The position numbers and the translations under genes were made by a program. The notes under the pieces are model-generated. The model saw only the letters and a program-made list of their open reading frames with translations, searched no databases and was not told where the DNA came from. Shown here one piece after another: positions 48,851 through 60,559 of a DNA stretch of 64,000 nt (the first letter of the stretch is position 1; each line of letters starts with the position of its first letter). The stretch is from Mrakia gelida. Taxonomy: Eukaryota > Basidiomycota > Tremellomycetes > Cystofilobasidiales > Mrakiaceae. The DNA lies in the NCBI GenBank assembly GCA_024345305.1, contig BRON01000019.1, positions 434,001 through 498,000 of the forward strand, given 5' to 3'.

Positions 48851-50008
48851 ATGTCCTCAGTGAGTCTCTAAAGACATAATGACGGCGAAAATCCGAGCGA
48901 AGAAGAGGTGTGAGCTCACACTGACGCTTCTCGACTCTTCCCTCCCCTTCGCCTACTTCGTCCAGCCACCCCTTCGCTCCTCTTCCTCCCTCCTTCGGCT
49001 TCACGTTCCTTGGGAGATCCTCCTCGGAATATGTCAGCAGTCGGATGAAGAAACCCTCAGGAACCTTTGCCTCGTTTCGGTCGGGATGCTCGAGCTCGCG
49101 GGACCGGTCTTGTATCGAGACGTCGACATCAGGACGCTGGAGAGGTTGTATTCGTTTTTCGTTCCTGTGAGTCGGTATACATCACGAAGTTGTTTAGTCA
49201 TCGAAGAACGCAGCTTTCCTCGACTCTGACGTACGATTTCCCCCTCGACGTCCAGCCCTCCCTCATCCCCTCCTCCTCCCGCCTCCGACCCTCCCTCGGT
49301 CTCCCCCGCCTCCAAAACCTCTACCTCGACTTCGAACCCCAAACCAAAGACCACGTCCGATCCATCTTTCCCTCCTCAACCTGGTCCCTCCCCCACCGTC
49401 GTCTTGTCGATTTCCCTCCCAAAGACGGCTCCCTCCGTTTCCTCTCCATCACCCTCTCCCTCCCCGACCCAGCCGAATACCTCATCAAAACCCACCTCCT
49501 TGCCTTCCTCCAACCCCACCTCGAACTATGGATCCGTCCCTTCCCTTCCCATTCCCAACTCTTCTCCCCTCAACGAGTCAACTACGAGTACAGCACGAGT
49601 GCTGCCGGATCATCATTACCAGATGACGCGAAGGACGGGGATCAAACCATTCACGTCGAACGGGTCGTTCAAGTCCCTTTGGGAGTAGCATCAGGGATCA
49701 TCGCTATGGTTCACCGTAAACTGAGGTCGCTACCGGATACAAGCAACAACAACAAGGTCGTAACGAGGTTGGACTTACGTCAAATCATCGTCGACGCGTC
49801 GTGGAAACAGACGGTGCTTCCGGAGGTGCAGTTCGCTTCGAAGGCGTTGTTGAACGATGAGGATTCGTGGGTTGGGATCCCGAATTTAGAGGTGGAGATT
49901 CTGGTGAAGTCGAAGGAGGTGGGGAAGGTGGTGGATCGGTTGGTGAGGACTTTGGCGTCGGAGGAGAGGAGGAGGCATTGTAAGGTTGTGCTGCTCGGGG
50001 ACGTTTGA
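48851..50008 (+). CDS. F-box-like protein (copy 5)
   Basis: Three exons give about 320 residues. The first exon has only three codons (ATG TCC TCA), then an intron, as in the genes at 1964 and 26612. The second exon holds the F-box-like segment LHVPWEILLGICQQSDEETL, then LCLVSVGMLELAGPVLYRDV and RTLERLYSFFVP, and ends at the family intron position. The third exon encodes a body with NLYLDFEPQT and RFLSITLSLPDP, and ends LLGDV. The frame is open throughout, so this looks like an intact member of the family. Skp1 binding and a role in protein turnover are inferred from the F-box-like part alone. Confidence 0.78.
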
Positions 50009-51221
50009 GGAGGTCGTCGGTTGTCGGAACTCTTTGTTCTCGTTTAGATGTCGTTCTCATGCGCGATTTGGTCCGCGAAGAAAGGAAGAGGAGTCGTCCT
50101 TGCGGTTCGAACGAGCGACGCGTCAAGACTCTTGCCGTTCGACGCGTCGAAAAGAGCCTTGTACAAATCTGCACACTCTCGCTCCTCTCTACACTTTTCT
50201 GAGCGGAGAGGGGCGCGAATTAACGTGAGTGGGGTTTCAGACCTCTGGCGCAGTGGAGAGCGTAGATCTTGCCTTCCTCGTCCACTCGATCAAGCAGGCG
50301 AGTCGATCAGCCCTCGAGTTGTTTTGATTTCATCTCGCCTCGCTCCCCTCTGGGCAAATGACCATCATGGAGAGCGCGCTTTGTTCGTCGTCTGAAGGGA
50401 GCGGTTGAGCAGTGAGAGGAGGGAGAGCCTGAACATTTTTGCCGAGACAGGAACGCGTCGTTTCTCTCCGAGCGAGCGTGCGTCGCGTGAGATGCACGCT
50501 CCTCCTCCGCCGCTTCAGCCCTCCCTGGAAACTTTCAACCGCTCAGCTGACTGACGCAGGATAGGAGTAGGTTTTCATCGATCTCTACATTCACATCTGA
50601 GACCACTTGCTGACTCTATGGGAGCTTTCGAGGGGGGTCTGTTTGGTTCGCTCTCTGCCTCTTTCTCTTCGAATCTCGCTTTGACCTTCTCTTCTCTCGC
50701 CCCTCTCTCCGTTTCTTGTCAACATCGGCTATCCCTCGACCCTCTTCTCTGAACTTCCAACCTTTCCTTCAAACCACCGACGAAAGCCTCGTAAAATTCT
50801 CCTTGTGTCGGAACCGGGCGATCATTAAAAACCCTCTCACCCGAACAAAGGGATTCCCTTCCTCGAGTCGGCCTCAGAAGCAGGCAGCTCTTCCCAACCT
50901 TCGAAGCTCGCCTTAAGTTCTTTCTCCTCCTCCCAACCACCTCGACCTCATCCAGGCTTGGACTCCCAACTCTTCCCCCCTCCCCCTCCCTCTCCCCTCT
51001 CTCTCTCTCCTCGGAAGCTGTTCGCAGGCTCGACAACTCTACGGAAACCGACGTTCCTTTCCATCCTCCTCCTTCGAAACAACCAGCGTCCCCTCGCTCT
51101 CGCTCCTTCTTCTCTCCGACTTCAGGATCCCTCCTCAACCTCACCTCGCCATCCATCCTCTCTTGGACACTCGACAGTCTCTACCACCTTCGCTCGCTCC
51201 CACTAGCTCGACTCTCCTCGG
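50009..51221. other. Intergenic region and leader of LIM gene
   Basis: 1.2 kb without a supported gene. The final 500 bp are C/T-rich and probably transcribed as a long leader of the LIM gene. A tRNA A-box-like string (50246-50256) was checked and rejected. Confidence 0.35.
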
Positions 51222-54200
51222 ATGTCGCTAGCTCTTCCTCGCCAACCGGCAGGAGAACGCGCCTCTCAGGTCCTCCCGTCCGTCAACGTGAGTCCAGATC
51301 TCCCCTTTTCTTCCTTGAGCTCTCGTTGTTGGCCGTTCGAGTAGGCTCCTAGGCAGCAGCTCGTATGGGCGGTGGAGCGAGCTGTAGAGGAGGTGGCAGG
51401 AAGGAAGGAGAGGAGGAGGAGGCGGGACTGCTTGGAAGGGAGGAGGACGAGGACCTCGGTCTCGCTAGCCTCCCTTCCTTCCTTCGACGATCCATCCCTT
51501 CTTAGGCTCCCGTGTCCTTCGGGAATATGCCAGGAAGGTAGATGGGCTGTATATCTATAGTCCCATACCGTTCTCTTGCCTGGGGAGAAGGAGGAAGGCA
51601 TGGCATCGTTTCTCTTTGAATCGCAACGGGGAAGGACCTTGACCTCCTCGTTACCTCCTCCAAAGGGGTCGGCTCGTTTCGCTGCTAGACTGCCCGTCGA
51701 ATCCATCTACTGACCTCGTTCTTTCTCATCTTCTTCTTAAATTGTCTCTCAGTGCTCCACCTGCCACAACCCAGTCCTCATAATCGAGCTAGGGACCCAC
51801 GTCTGCTCGTCTCCTCCGCCTCCTCCTCCTCGCCTCCCCTCCTCCTCCCAGCCACCCTCCCGTCCCTCCAACCAACGGTCCTCAACAGCTTCGGCCGCTT
51901 CATCGATAGGGAAATGGCTTCCTACACGTCGGCCTTCCAAACCGGAGCTCGAACCTCCTCTCAAACCTCCGCCATCCAATCTCTTCGGAGGAGGATCTCA
52001 AGGTCGACGCGGTTCGAACTCGTCCAACCTCTCCTCTTCCTCGTCCAACAACTCCAGTTCGATGAGCAGTTGGTCGCCACAACCACCTCCACCCTCACAG
52101 CAGTACGGCTCGTCTCTCCCGAAGGAGACGATGCCAACTTCTCGACCTCAGCCGACAAGAAATCAGACCCTCCCTCAGCTCTCCATTCACAACCCAAACC
52201 CTCCTTACTCGCCCAACCCCTCGACCTCCAACTCCTCCCCTCACCTTCCTCGTCCTTCAATATCCTCTCAGCACTCTCACAACAACCCTCTACCCTCTCC
52301 TCCCCTCAATCCATATCAACTGCGACCTTCGCCCAACGATCCTTCCCCACAGAGCTTCCAACCAGCGGCTAGCTCGTTTCATCAGCCGACGCCGAGCTAT
52401 GCTGGATCCTACACGACTAGAACGCCGAGTCCGATCGATTACTCGGGAGTCAAGAGCAGTATCTTGAAGACAGAAGTTGGAGGAGGTGCTGGAATGGCAG
52501 GAGTCGGAAGAAGAGCCTTCGCGCTTGCTACTGCGACGAACAGTGAGTCTTCTCTCCTCGACCCTCTCCGCTCCGCTCTTCCTGCAACGAGTCGTTTTTT
52601 TGTCTCCCAATAGCTAACCTTCTTTCCCTCTTCCCAGACCAAAACCTCTACCCTCACTCCCCTCACTCCCTGTACGCCGCTCCCATCTCTCCCAACGGCT
52701 CCCTCTCGCCAGCTTCCTCTCCCAGCTCCCCCTATCCTCCTCTCCCAGCTTCGAGCAGCGGGCACGGTTCTCAACCCTCCCACGGATCCTCAGCATCTTC
52801 ACATCTCCCACCCTCGAGTGCATCCTCTCGCCCACCTGGTCCCTCTCGTCAGCACTCAGCGACCTCTTCCAACGGCTCCTCGAATCTAGACGGTTCGGAA
52901 CGAAAACCTCAGAACAAGCTCCCGTTCTTGGAGAAGTACCAGGAGCTGGTTCGAGGGTCGAGTCAGAGCTCTACGAAAGGATTAGGACTGGGAGCAGGAA
53001 GGAGTGGGTCGTCAGATGGAGGAAGGAAGTCGTCGGACGGAGGAGGAGGGAGGCGATCCGTCGCTGTCGAGGACGACGACGACGACTCGGAAACGGAACT
53101 TCCTTGGGCTCGAGAGGACGTCGACGACAAGCCTTCATCGATACGGAGTGGACTCCTCCACGCTGTACGAGAGACCTCGTCTGCATCTGGATCCTCGACC
53201 TACTCGGATCCTCGCACGGCGCGAAATTCTCGAGCAGCCGTCCCACCGGCGACGAGTCGACCCTCTTCTCCTCCTCTCACCTCCTCGGTTCAATCCCACT
53301 CCTCCTCCAACCCCAACGGATCGTCGTCGAACCACAACCATCGAGCTTCTGGCTTCCGGATCGAGGAAGAGGAAGGATCCGACGCGGAGGAGGAGGGCGA
53401 ACGGACAGGGTCGCGAAGCGTTGCTTCTTCGTCGTCGATCTCGCACGGTCAATCGCGGAACGGGAAAACCTCGAGTCTCATGACTCCCTCGACCTCGCTC
53501 GACCGTCTCACGAGGGAGGAGTTGACTGCGAGAGCCGTCGCGAATGGGAACGGGAAGGTCGGAGGAGACGCGTTCCAACGAACGAGAGGAGGGAGTCAAG
53601 GCTCGAGCGGGAGTGGCAGCTCGGGAGCTTCGAGCTCGTCGTCGGGATTGAGGATTTTGGGAGGCTTGAAGACGCGTTTGGGAGCTGAGGGACTTGAGGA
53701 TCTGGTTGAAGAGCTGGAGTTGACGGAGGAGCCGCTGCCGATCTCGCCCACCTCAGACAACGACGACGACGACGACCCTTCTCTCGACGGACCAGTCCAG
53801 AAACCCTCCGCTTCCTCTTCCTACTCCATCCCCAAACCAAAATCCACCGGATCCTCCTCTTCCTCCGTCCTCAACCCCAAACCAACCAAATCCACCGACC
53901 TCCTCCAAGTCACTCCTCCCGCTCCAGCTACCGAACGCTCGAGATCGCCTTCCCCAGTCTCGCAATTCCAGTCGCCCTCACTCTCGCACGCGTCGTCGTC
54001 GCACTCGCACTCGTCTGGAGGACTCGCCGTTCCTGGAGCGTCGAGGAAGAAGGAGTGTCTGCAGTGCGGAGAGGCCGTGGGAGGGTCGACGGGGAGGAAG
54101 TACGTTCAGATGAAGGAGGGTGCTGGAGTGATGTGTGAGAAGGACTGGAAGAACATGTATCTGCCGAAGGTGAGTCGTGCTTGTCGTCTTGTGGTACAAA

Positions 54201-55023
54201 GAGGTCGATGGAGGGACGAGATCGCGGAGGGGAGCAACTCTTTGAACTGTTCTCTGACATCCAACTTCCTTCCTCTCTCGCACTTTCTCTTCAGTGCCGA
54301 CGATGTGCTCTTCCTATTGAGAGTCAAGCGATATCATCCGCTGATGGTCAACTGAAGGTTCGTCGCCCCTTCGTCTTCCTTCCTTCCTTCTCTCCTCCTC
54401 GCGTCTTCGAGCTGACTTCTTTCTTCGTCCTCGCTTTCGTTTGCAGGGGAAATACCACCGAGCTTGCTTTACCTGCTACTCCTGCGACAGGCCCTTTGAC
54501 GGTCAGACATTCTGGGTCCATGGGTCTCGACCTTACTGCGAGCACGACTACCATCGCGAGAAGTGAGTGGCGTCTCCCGTTCCTCTTGCTCTCGAGCTCG
54601 ATCTCGACGCGTCTTCTGACTTCTCGTGCCTTTCCTTTTCACTCCAGCAACTCCCTCTGTGCCTCGCCAACCTGTGGGAAACCCATCGAGGGGTCCTGTG
54701 CTGTTCTTCAGACGAAAAAGGGCGAGGAACGGTACCATACTCACTGTCTTCGATGTGCCGGTTCGTTCCAGTGTCTTCGCTTCCTCTTTCTTTCTCGCTC
54801 GACACTGACGCCTCTCGACTTCTTTTTCAAAACAGATCCCTCCGAGTCCTGCTCCAACTCGATGGACGAACACTACGACGTCGCCGGTCTTCGCTTCTGT
54901 CGAACCCACGTCGCGTCGGCTTGGGAACGACAACAAACCGAGGCTCGTCTCTCTGGAGGACGAGGAACGCCACGACCGACCAAGAGGATGACTCTCATTA
55001 TGGAACTTCCTCGAGCTCGCTAG
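51222..55023 (+). CDS. Paxillin-like LIM-domain protein
   Basis: About 950 residues. Exon 1 has 22 codons and is followed by an intron of about 470 bp, long for this genome. Exon 2 opens with CSTCHNPVLIIELGTHVC, a small Cys/His zinc motif found at the N-terminus of fungal LIM proteins. Then comes a long Ser/Pro-rich disordered region. The short segment KLPFLEKYQELVRG resembles the conserved motif of yeast and fission yeast Pxl1. Next comes a Cys pair CLQCGEAV, then LIM 1 (CRRCALPI, YHRACFTCYSC, GRPYCEHDYH) and LIM 2 (CASPTCGKPIEG, YHTHCLRCADP, LRFCRTH). In yeasts Pxl1 acts at the division site and in polar growth, with actin and Rho signalling. Family is firm; the role is inferred. Confidence 0.82.
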
Positions 55024-55918
55024 TTGATCCACCTCCATACCTCGCTTCCCTCTCGTTCTCGTTGCCTCAGTCGCTCTCTTTTTCCACTTCCCCTCCCTTC
55101 GCATCTTGGACTTTCTTGCTGCTCTCTCTCTCATCTCCTTTGTATCGCCTCGTAGCTCTCTCTCTCTCTCTTTCCCCACTTTCCTTAGCCCACCTCTTAC
55201 TCCTCCTCTACCTCAGCTCGCTCCTTCCTTCCCATGTCTCCCTCCCTCGCTCATGCTTCACTTTCCCTCTCTCGCTCTTAGCACTTAACCCCTCGTACTT
55301 ACCTACTTACCCATCACGTTCTCGTCTTACCCTTACTCTATACCCTCGCTCTCGTCGCTCATACCCTTTCATCATCTCGCTGCTTCTTGGACTCTTGCTT
55401 CTTCTCGATTTTTGGACTCTTTTGTACGGCTGGCTACGCTCTCTCGCTCTTTGGATTCGCATTTTTCTTGGATTGATCTGCTCGTGGGTTCTTATGCTTA
55501 CGTAATGGGATCTGCTTCGCTCTTTCGGAATCGTGGGCTTGGGAAGGAAAGAGAGGAGGGAAAGAGTGCAACGAAAGACGCGTCGAAGGGATAAGACGAG
55601 ATGAAGATAGGAGGAGGGAGAAGAAGCGGGTCTGCAAGAGAGTCAATGTGAAGATGTATAGATATTCCGCCACTAGGTAAGAGATGCTAAATAAGTGAGA
55701 GAGCGGTGAGACGGGAGGGAAGCTGGCGGGAGGGAAGCGAAGCCGCGTCGCGTCCGTTCCACCTTGTCCTCGCGACGAACGACCTCCTTCGGCGACCGAC
55801 CTGGCGTGAGGTAAGAAGGATGAAGGATGATGAAGATCAGTCCCAATCTTGAGAGTAGGAGCGGCAGCTACAAAAAGACGGAACGAAACGAACGCGACTC
55901 ACCATTCAACCGTCCCTT
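55024..55918. other. Convergent intergenic region
   Basis: 895 bp. The first 500 bp are very C/T-rich, probably the LIM gene 3' untranslated region. Open frames there are low-complexity Ser/Leu runs and were not accepted. Confidence 0.35.
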
Positions 55919-56850
55919 CTAATAGTCGTCGTCCTCATCGTCATCGTCTGTTTCGTTCGAATCCAGATCCTCGTCGCCCACATCCCTTTCCTTCCATCCG
56001 CTCCATAGGTAGCTCTCGAGGTCTTGGTCCGAACGTGACCGTCCAGCGCCCGGACGAGCTTCGCGTTGATCGAGTGTCGTCGCTCCTTGGTCGTCATGGT
56101 GTTGAGGACGTCGAGGATGAGTTTCCACAAGCTCCTAGGGCTTTCGCCTGGCATGAACTCGACGTGCTGGCTGTCGGTCTCGTCTTCGATGAGGCTGTTC
56201 CCCGTCAAAGAAGAAACAGAAAGGAGAGGGGGGAAGAAGACGAGTGAGCTCGATGTTTTAGAGGTGAAGCGTCCACGCTGGTTTGGAGAAGGATGTGGGT
56301 AGATTTCAGAGAGGGGAGATGGAAGTAGTTGCACGTACGTGATGACCTCGGTGAGAGCTTCGAGAGCACTGAGCTTTGAAAGAAGAGGGCTCTTCTTCGA
56401 GACCTTGATCGAGTGCACGTCGGAAACGATCTCGGACCAGTTTTCGCCGTCGCTCCAACTTCTCATCTCTACAGTGATCTCGGCCACTCTCTCCTTGAAA
56501 TCTTGGACCCTTCCTTGACCGGCGATGAGGGGAGCGAGCTTGTCAATGGAGGAGGAGACGAGGGCGTTGAAGGAAGGGGAGGAGGAGCAGCCCTGAAGGA
56601 GGAGCTTCTGGAGGTCTTCGGGAGAGGTGTACTTGAGCCAGTCGAGAGGAATCTCCTTGACGATTGCGAGAGAAGGTTTGACGTCCTGTTCAACCTTAGG
56701 TTTGACGTCTTGCTCGATCTTTGGCTTGACGTCCTGCTCGACCTTCGGCTTGACGTCCGTCGAAGAGGGAGGCTTTTGCTTGACTCGTTTCGAAGAGGAG
56801 GAGGCGGTGGAAGGAGGGACGCTGCTGGGACTGGGTTCTCGTTTGACCAT
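55919..56850 (-). CDS. Unknown protein with KPKVEQD repeats and acidic tail; possible frameshift
   Basis: Two exons: start at 56850, intron about 56206-56342 with donor GTACGT. The N-terminus is MVKREPSPSS, basic and Ser/Pro-rich. Three DVKPKVEQ-type repeats of eight residues and a fourth partial one follow (about residues 31-62), then a folded part: IPLDWLKYTSPEDLQKLLLQ. Exon 2 continues HVEFMPGESPRSLWKLILDV and ERRHSINAKLVRALDGHV. After that the likely C-terminus (DLESYLWSGWKER, then an Asp/Glu tail ending DDDDEDDDY) is in another frame, one base off, with no room for an intron near 56025-56045. In the first frame the protein would end at 55906 with a basic Thr/Met/Arg tail. Function unknown; acidic tail and repeats suggest a nuclear protein. 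Confidence 0.55.
56675..56761 (-). repeat. 24-bp coding tandem repeat (DVKPKVEQ)
   Basis: Three near-identical eight-codon units and one partial unit, reading DVKPKVEQ, DVKPKIEQ, DVKPKVEQ and DVKPSLAI. They probably arose by slippage within the unknown gene at 55919-56850. Confidence 0.75.
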
Positions 56851-57937
56851 GATAGGGAGAAGGAAAGGAGAGGAGAAGGGGGGAGAAAGGGAGGGATGGG
56901 AGGAGAACGGGACATGTCACTGTTTTCTACGATAAGCTCCACGTCCTTCAAGTTAGTCCTCGATTATCGGGCTATGTGCGTTCAGATCAACAACGACGGT
57001 CGCTCACCCTTCGCTCTCTTTTCTTCTTCGCCTCCCCGAATCTCGAAGAGCTCGCTTCTCAGTCACCACCCAACCCTCGTCCCGTATCAATTCTACCCTT
57101 CGCTTCAAGTTCCATCATCCTCGAACCGTCCTCCCGTCGCGTCCAAGTCTCGTCGAAGACGCGTCGTCGTCAAGTCGAAGGTTCGTCGCTCCTTCCTCAT
57201 CGATGACTTCGTTTCTGCTTCTCGTCCGACATCAATGTTCTGACCCAAGTTGTCTCTGTCTTTCTTCGACTTTCTTACGTCCTCAAGTAGAAGGGACGTC
57301 GCGATCTTGAAGATAGACGCGTCGTCGACGATCTGTCTTCTTCGCTTTTTTTCCTAGACTTTCACACCCAAGCTCGTATCCTCTTGCTGTCTCTTGATTG
57401 AATGAACGGTCCGTCCGTCTTTTCCCTCGTCTGAGCAACAGCGGACGAAGCTTCGCGTAGTCGGTGGAGGGCACGTTGATTGACCGGTGGGCTCCTCCTC
57501 GCTCCTCTTCCTCCCTATTCTAGTGCTGCTCGTCATGGATAGTTCAGCAGGCTCATCTCCGTCCTATCCTAGAAGCTGACGGACCAGATACCTGCAGGAG
57601 ACAAGCGGATCGAGCCTCGTCGACCCCACCGAGCTCGGATCATCAGTCTCGAGTTCGACGTCGTTCTCTTTGTTCCCTTATCTTTGCGACTCCGCTCAGA
57701 GCGCGTCAGCATCCAAGTCAGAGGGATCGACGTCCGCTCCCCGAAATTCGCCGCCGTCTTAGATCTTGAACCCAGCTTCGCGTCGCTGTTTCTCTCTCGC
57801 CCTCCACTCCCTCCACCTCCCCCTGCTTCTTGAAAAGGTCGAGCTCGATCCCTCCTCCCGTCTCTCCATCAACCACCACCCAACCAACTTCATCTCAACC
57901 CACACTTCAACCTCCTCTCTCAATCCCAAATTCTAAA
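56851..57937. promoter_or_regulatory. Divergent intergenic region before aldo-keto reductase
   Basis: 1.09 kb between diverging starts (56850 minus, 57938 plus). The last 100 bases before 57938 are C/A/T-rich leader. An open frame ending at 57243 was not accepted. No factor sites assigned. Confidence 0.35.
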
Positions 57938-60166
57938 ATGGTACGTTCAGCGCTGTAGAAAGTCGAGAGTCGGAGGGAGGAAAGCGGGCTGAATCGTCGA
58001 GCTCACATTTCGTTCCCTTCCCGTCTTCCTACTTCCTGCCTCGCTGCAGTCCATCTTCGCTCCTCCTCCCGCCCCCAAGACTGCTCTCGGTCGTAAGTCG
58101 TTCAGCTTTCTATAACCTCTCCACGAGTTCTATTTGCCGAGCTTCCGCTGACCTCTGCTTCGTCCCTCCGACGCAGGTCACCGAATCCTCTCTCCCACCG
58201 CTGGGATCAAGGTCTCTCCTCTCATCATGGGAGCGATGTCCCTCGGACAGGCTTGGAAGGAGACCATGGGATCCATGAACAAGGAAGACAGCTTCAAGCT
58301 TCTCGACGAGTTCATCGACGCGGGAGGGAACTTTATTGGTGAGTGAAGAACAACGACCGGAGTCGGTGGGAGGGGAGGAGATGGAGATCTGGGGACTGAT
58401 CGTTTCGATAATCTTCAACGCAGATACCGCCAATAACTACCAGAGCGAGGAATCCGAGAAATGGCTTGGAGAGTGGATGGAAGAAAGGAAATGCCGAGAT
58501 CGAATCGTTGTCGCGACGAAGTTTACCGTTCGTCCTCCTCTCTCCTCTATCACTCTCTCCAATAACCTCATCTCAACCTCGAGGCTACCCTTCTTCTCAT
58601 CGTGCAGACGCACTACCGATCGTACGCCGAGGGAGTCGACCCCGCCATCAACCACTCTGGAAACTCGAAGAAGTCGCTTCACCTCTCGGTGCGTCCCTCC
58701 GTCTTCTTTCTTCCGTTCCTCCTCACCGATGGAGCTGATCTTTAACATATCCTTGATCAGCTCCGAGATTCCCTCAAGAAGCTTCGAACCGACTACATCG
58801 ACATCCTCTACCTTCACTGGTGAGTTGAGTTCACTTGAGCGAAGCGAAGCGGCCGTTCGAACGCGTTGAGCTGATCCTCCTTCTTTCGTTTCGTTTTATG
58901 TTCAGGTGGGACTGGACTACCTCGATTCCCGAGCTCATGGACTCCTTGGATGTCGTCGTCAAGTCTGGAAAGGTTCTCTACCTCGGAATCTCCGACACTC
59001 CTGGTCAGCTCGTCCTGCTCTGTTCGCTTCGCTCGATCCTCCTCGCGTCGCTGACCTTCAACGCCGCTCTCCTCTACCATTCAGCTTGGATCGTCGCCGC
59101 CTGCAACACCTACGCCAAAGCACACGGAAAGACCGTCTTCTCGATCTACCAAGGACGATGGAACGTCATGAAGTGAGCCTCTTCTCCTCGCCTCGTCGCG
59201 TTCTTTTCGTTTTCGTCGTTTCGACCTTCGACTGACTCTTCTTGCTTCACGTTCTTCTCAGCCGAGACTTCGAGCGAGACATACTTCCCATGGCTCGACA
59301 TTTCGGAATGGCTGTACGTCTCTCACTTTCCCTCTCTCCTTGCGTTCAATTTCCTCGCACGCGTGCTGACTCTCGCGTCCGTTCCCTCTTTCAGATCGCT
59401 CCCTGGGACGCAATTGGTGGAGGACGAATCCAATCCAAGGCTCAAATGGAGGCCAGGAATGCCAACGGAGAGACGATTCGAACCCTGCTGGGAGGTCCCG
59501 AGCAGACTCCCGAGGAGGAACAGTACTCCCTCGTCCTCGACGAGATCGCTCAGGAACTTGGCCTCAAGTCCCCCACCGCCGTCGCGCTCGCTTACCTCTT
59601 GGCTAAGGAGCCTTACGTTTTCCCTCTCGTTGGTGGAAGGAAGATCGAGGTGAGTCGTTCGCCTTCTTTATCTTCGCGCGATGCTCGTTCTCCGTCGACG
59701 CGTCGAATTGACCTTTCCCCGCCCCCTCCTCTTCTTTGTCCAGCACCTCCACGACAACATCTCCGCTCTCACAGTCACGCTGACCGAAGAGCACATCAAG
59801 AAGATCGAGGGTTCGTCTCTCTTTCTCTTCCTCTCCCGCCCCCTCGCACTCGACGCGTTCAACTCATTCAACCCCTTCTCCTTCGTTTCCCACCCTTTCA
59901 GACGTCAATCCCTTCGCTCCCGGGATTCCTCACGATTTCGTCGGAGACGACCCTACCGCTCACGATGGGAAGACAGGAGGCTTCATGCTTCCGACGTGAG
60001 TACAGTGTCCGACTCTCCACTTCTCATCCTTGAATTCGCTCCTTCTCTCTCTCCGAACCTCAACTTGACCGTTACCTCCCTCTCCCATTCCATTTTGCGT
60101 TTATTCAGCGTCGGAACCGTCGACTGGGTCCACGGCGCTCGACCTCTTGGAGCTACGAAGCAGTAA
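57938..60166 (+). CDS. Aldo-keto reductase, aryl-alcohol dehydrogenase type (AKR9-like)
   Basis: About 380 residues in about 12 exons. The first coding exon is the start codon alone (57938-57940), directly followed by the donor GTACGT. The protein continues [20 protein letters not shown]. Catalytic tetrad: Asp and Tyr in [13 protein letters not shown], Lys in VVATKFT, His in LYLHWWDW. Later motifs: [45 protein letters not shown] and [12 protein letters not shown], the last for NADPH binding. These match fungal aryl-alcohol dehydrogenases (Aad), which reduce aromatic aldehydes to alcohols. It ends [10 protein letters not shown]. The substrate is not certain; members of this group also reduce sterigmatocystin-pathway or toxic plant aldehydes. 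Confidence 0.92.
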
Positions 60167-60559
60167 ACTCGTTCGGGCAGTTCTCGAGTTCGAGTTCGAC
60201 GCGTCGCGCCCTGTCCTCCTTCATCTTCGTTTCCTGTATCGGTATGAACGGTCGAGCACTATATCTTACAATCGAAAGCAAGTACGTAGAGAACCAATCC
60301 GAAGCGAACGAGAGTTACAAATGAGAAAGAGAGAGAGCGTACAAGCAGAGAACGAACGAACCGAGTGAGAACCAAACGAGCCAGAAACGCGACGCGGAAC
60401 GAGTGAGGGAAGGGTACGATCGAGTAGAAGAGCGAGGGTGTGACGTAGAGTAGAGTATAGGGCCGATTAAAAGATCAGAAGAATAACTAGAACCGAAAGG
60501 AGTCGTAATGCAGTCCAAGAAAGAAACGAACGAGAAACGAGACGCGACGGAAAACCACC
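60167..60559. other. Convergent intergenic region
   Basis: 393 bp between the 3' ends of the aldo-keto reductase (+) and the disordered-protein gene (-). A/T-richer patches near 60255-60285 and 60455-60490 may be poly(A) regions. No gene seen. Confidence 0.4.

Noticed and set aside
50246..50300. TGGCGCAGTGG, like a tRNA A box
   Set aside because: No matching B box, acceptor stem or anticodon stem could be folded around it.
54567..55505. 312-codon plus-strand frame running past the LIM stop
   Set aside because: A shadow frame: it covers LIM exons in another frame and then low-complexity Ser/Leu sequence from the C/T-rich 3' region.
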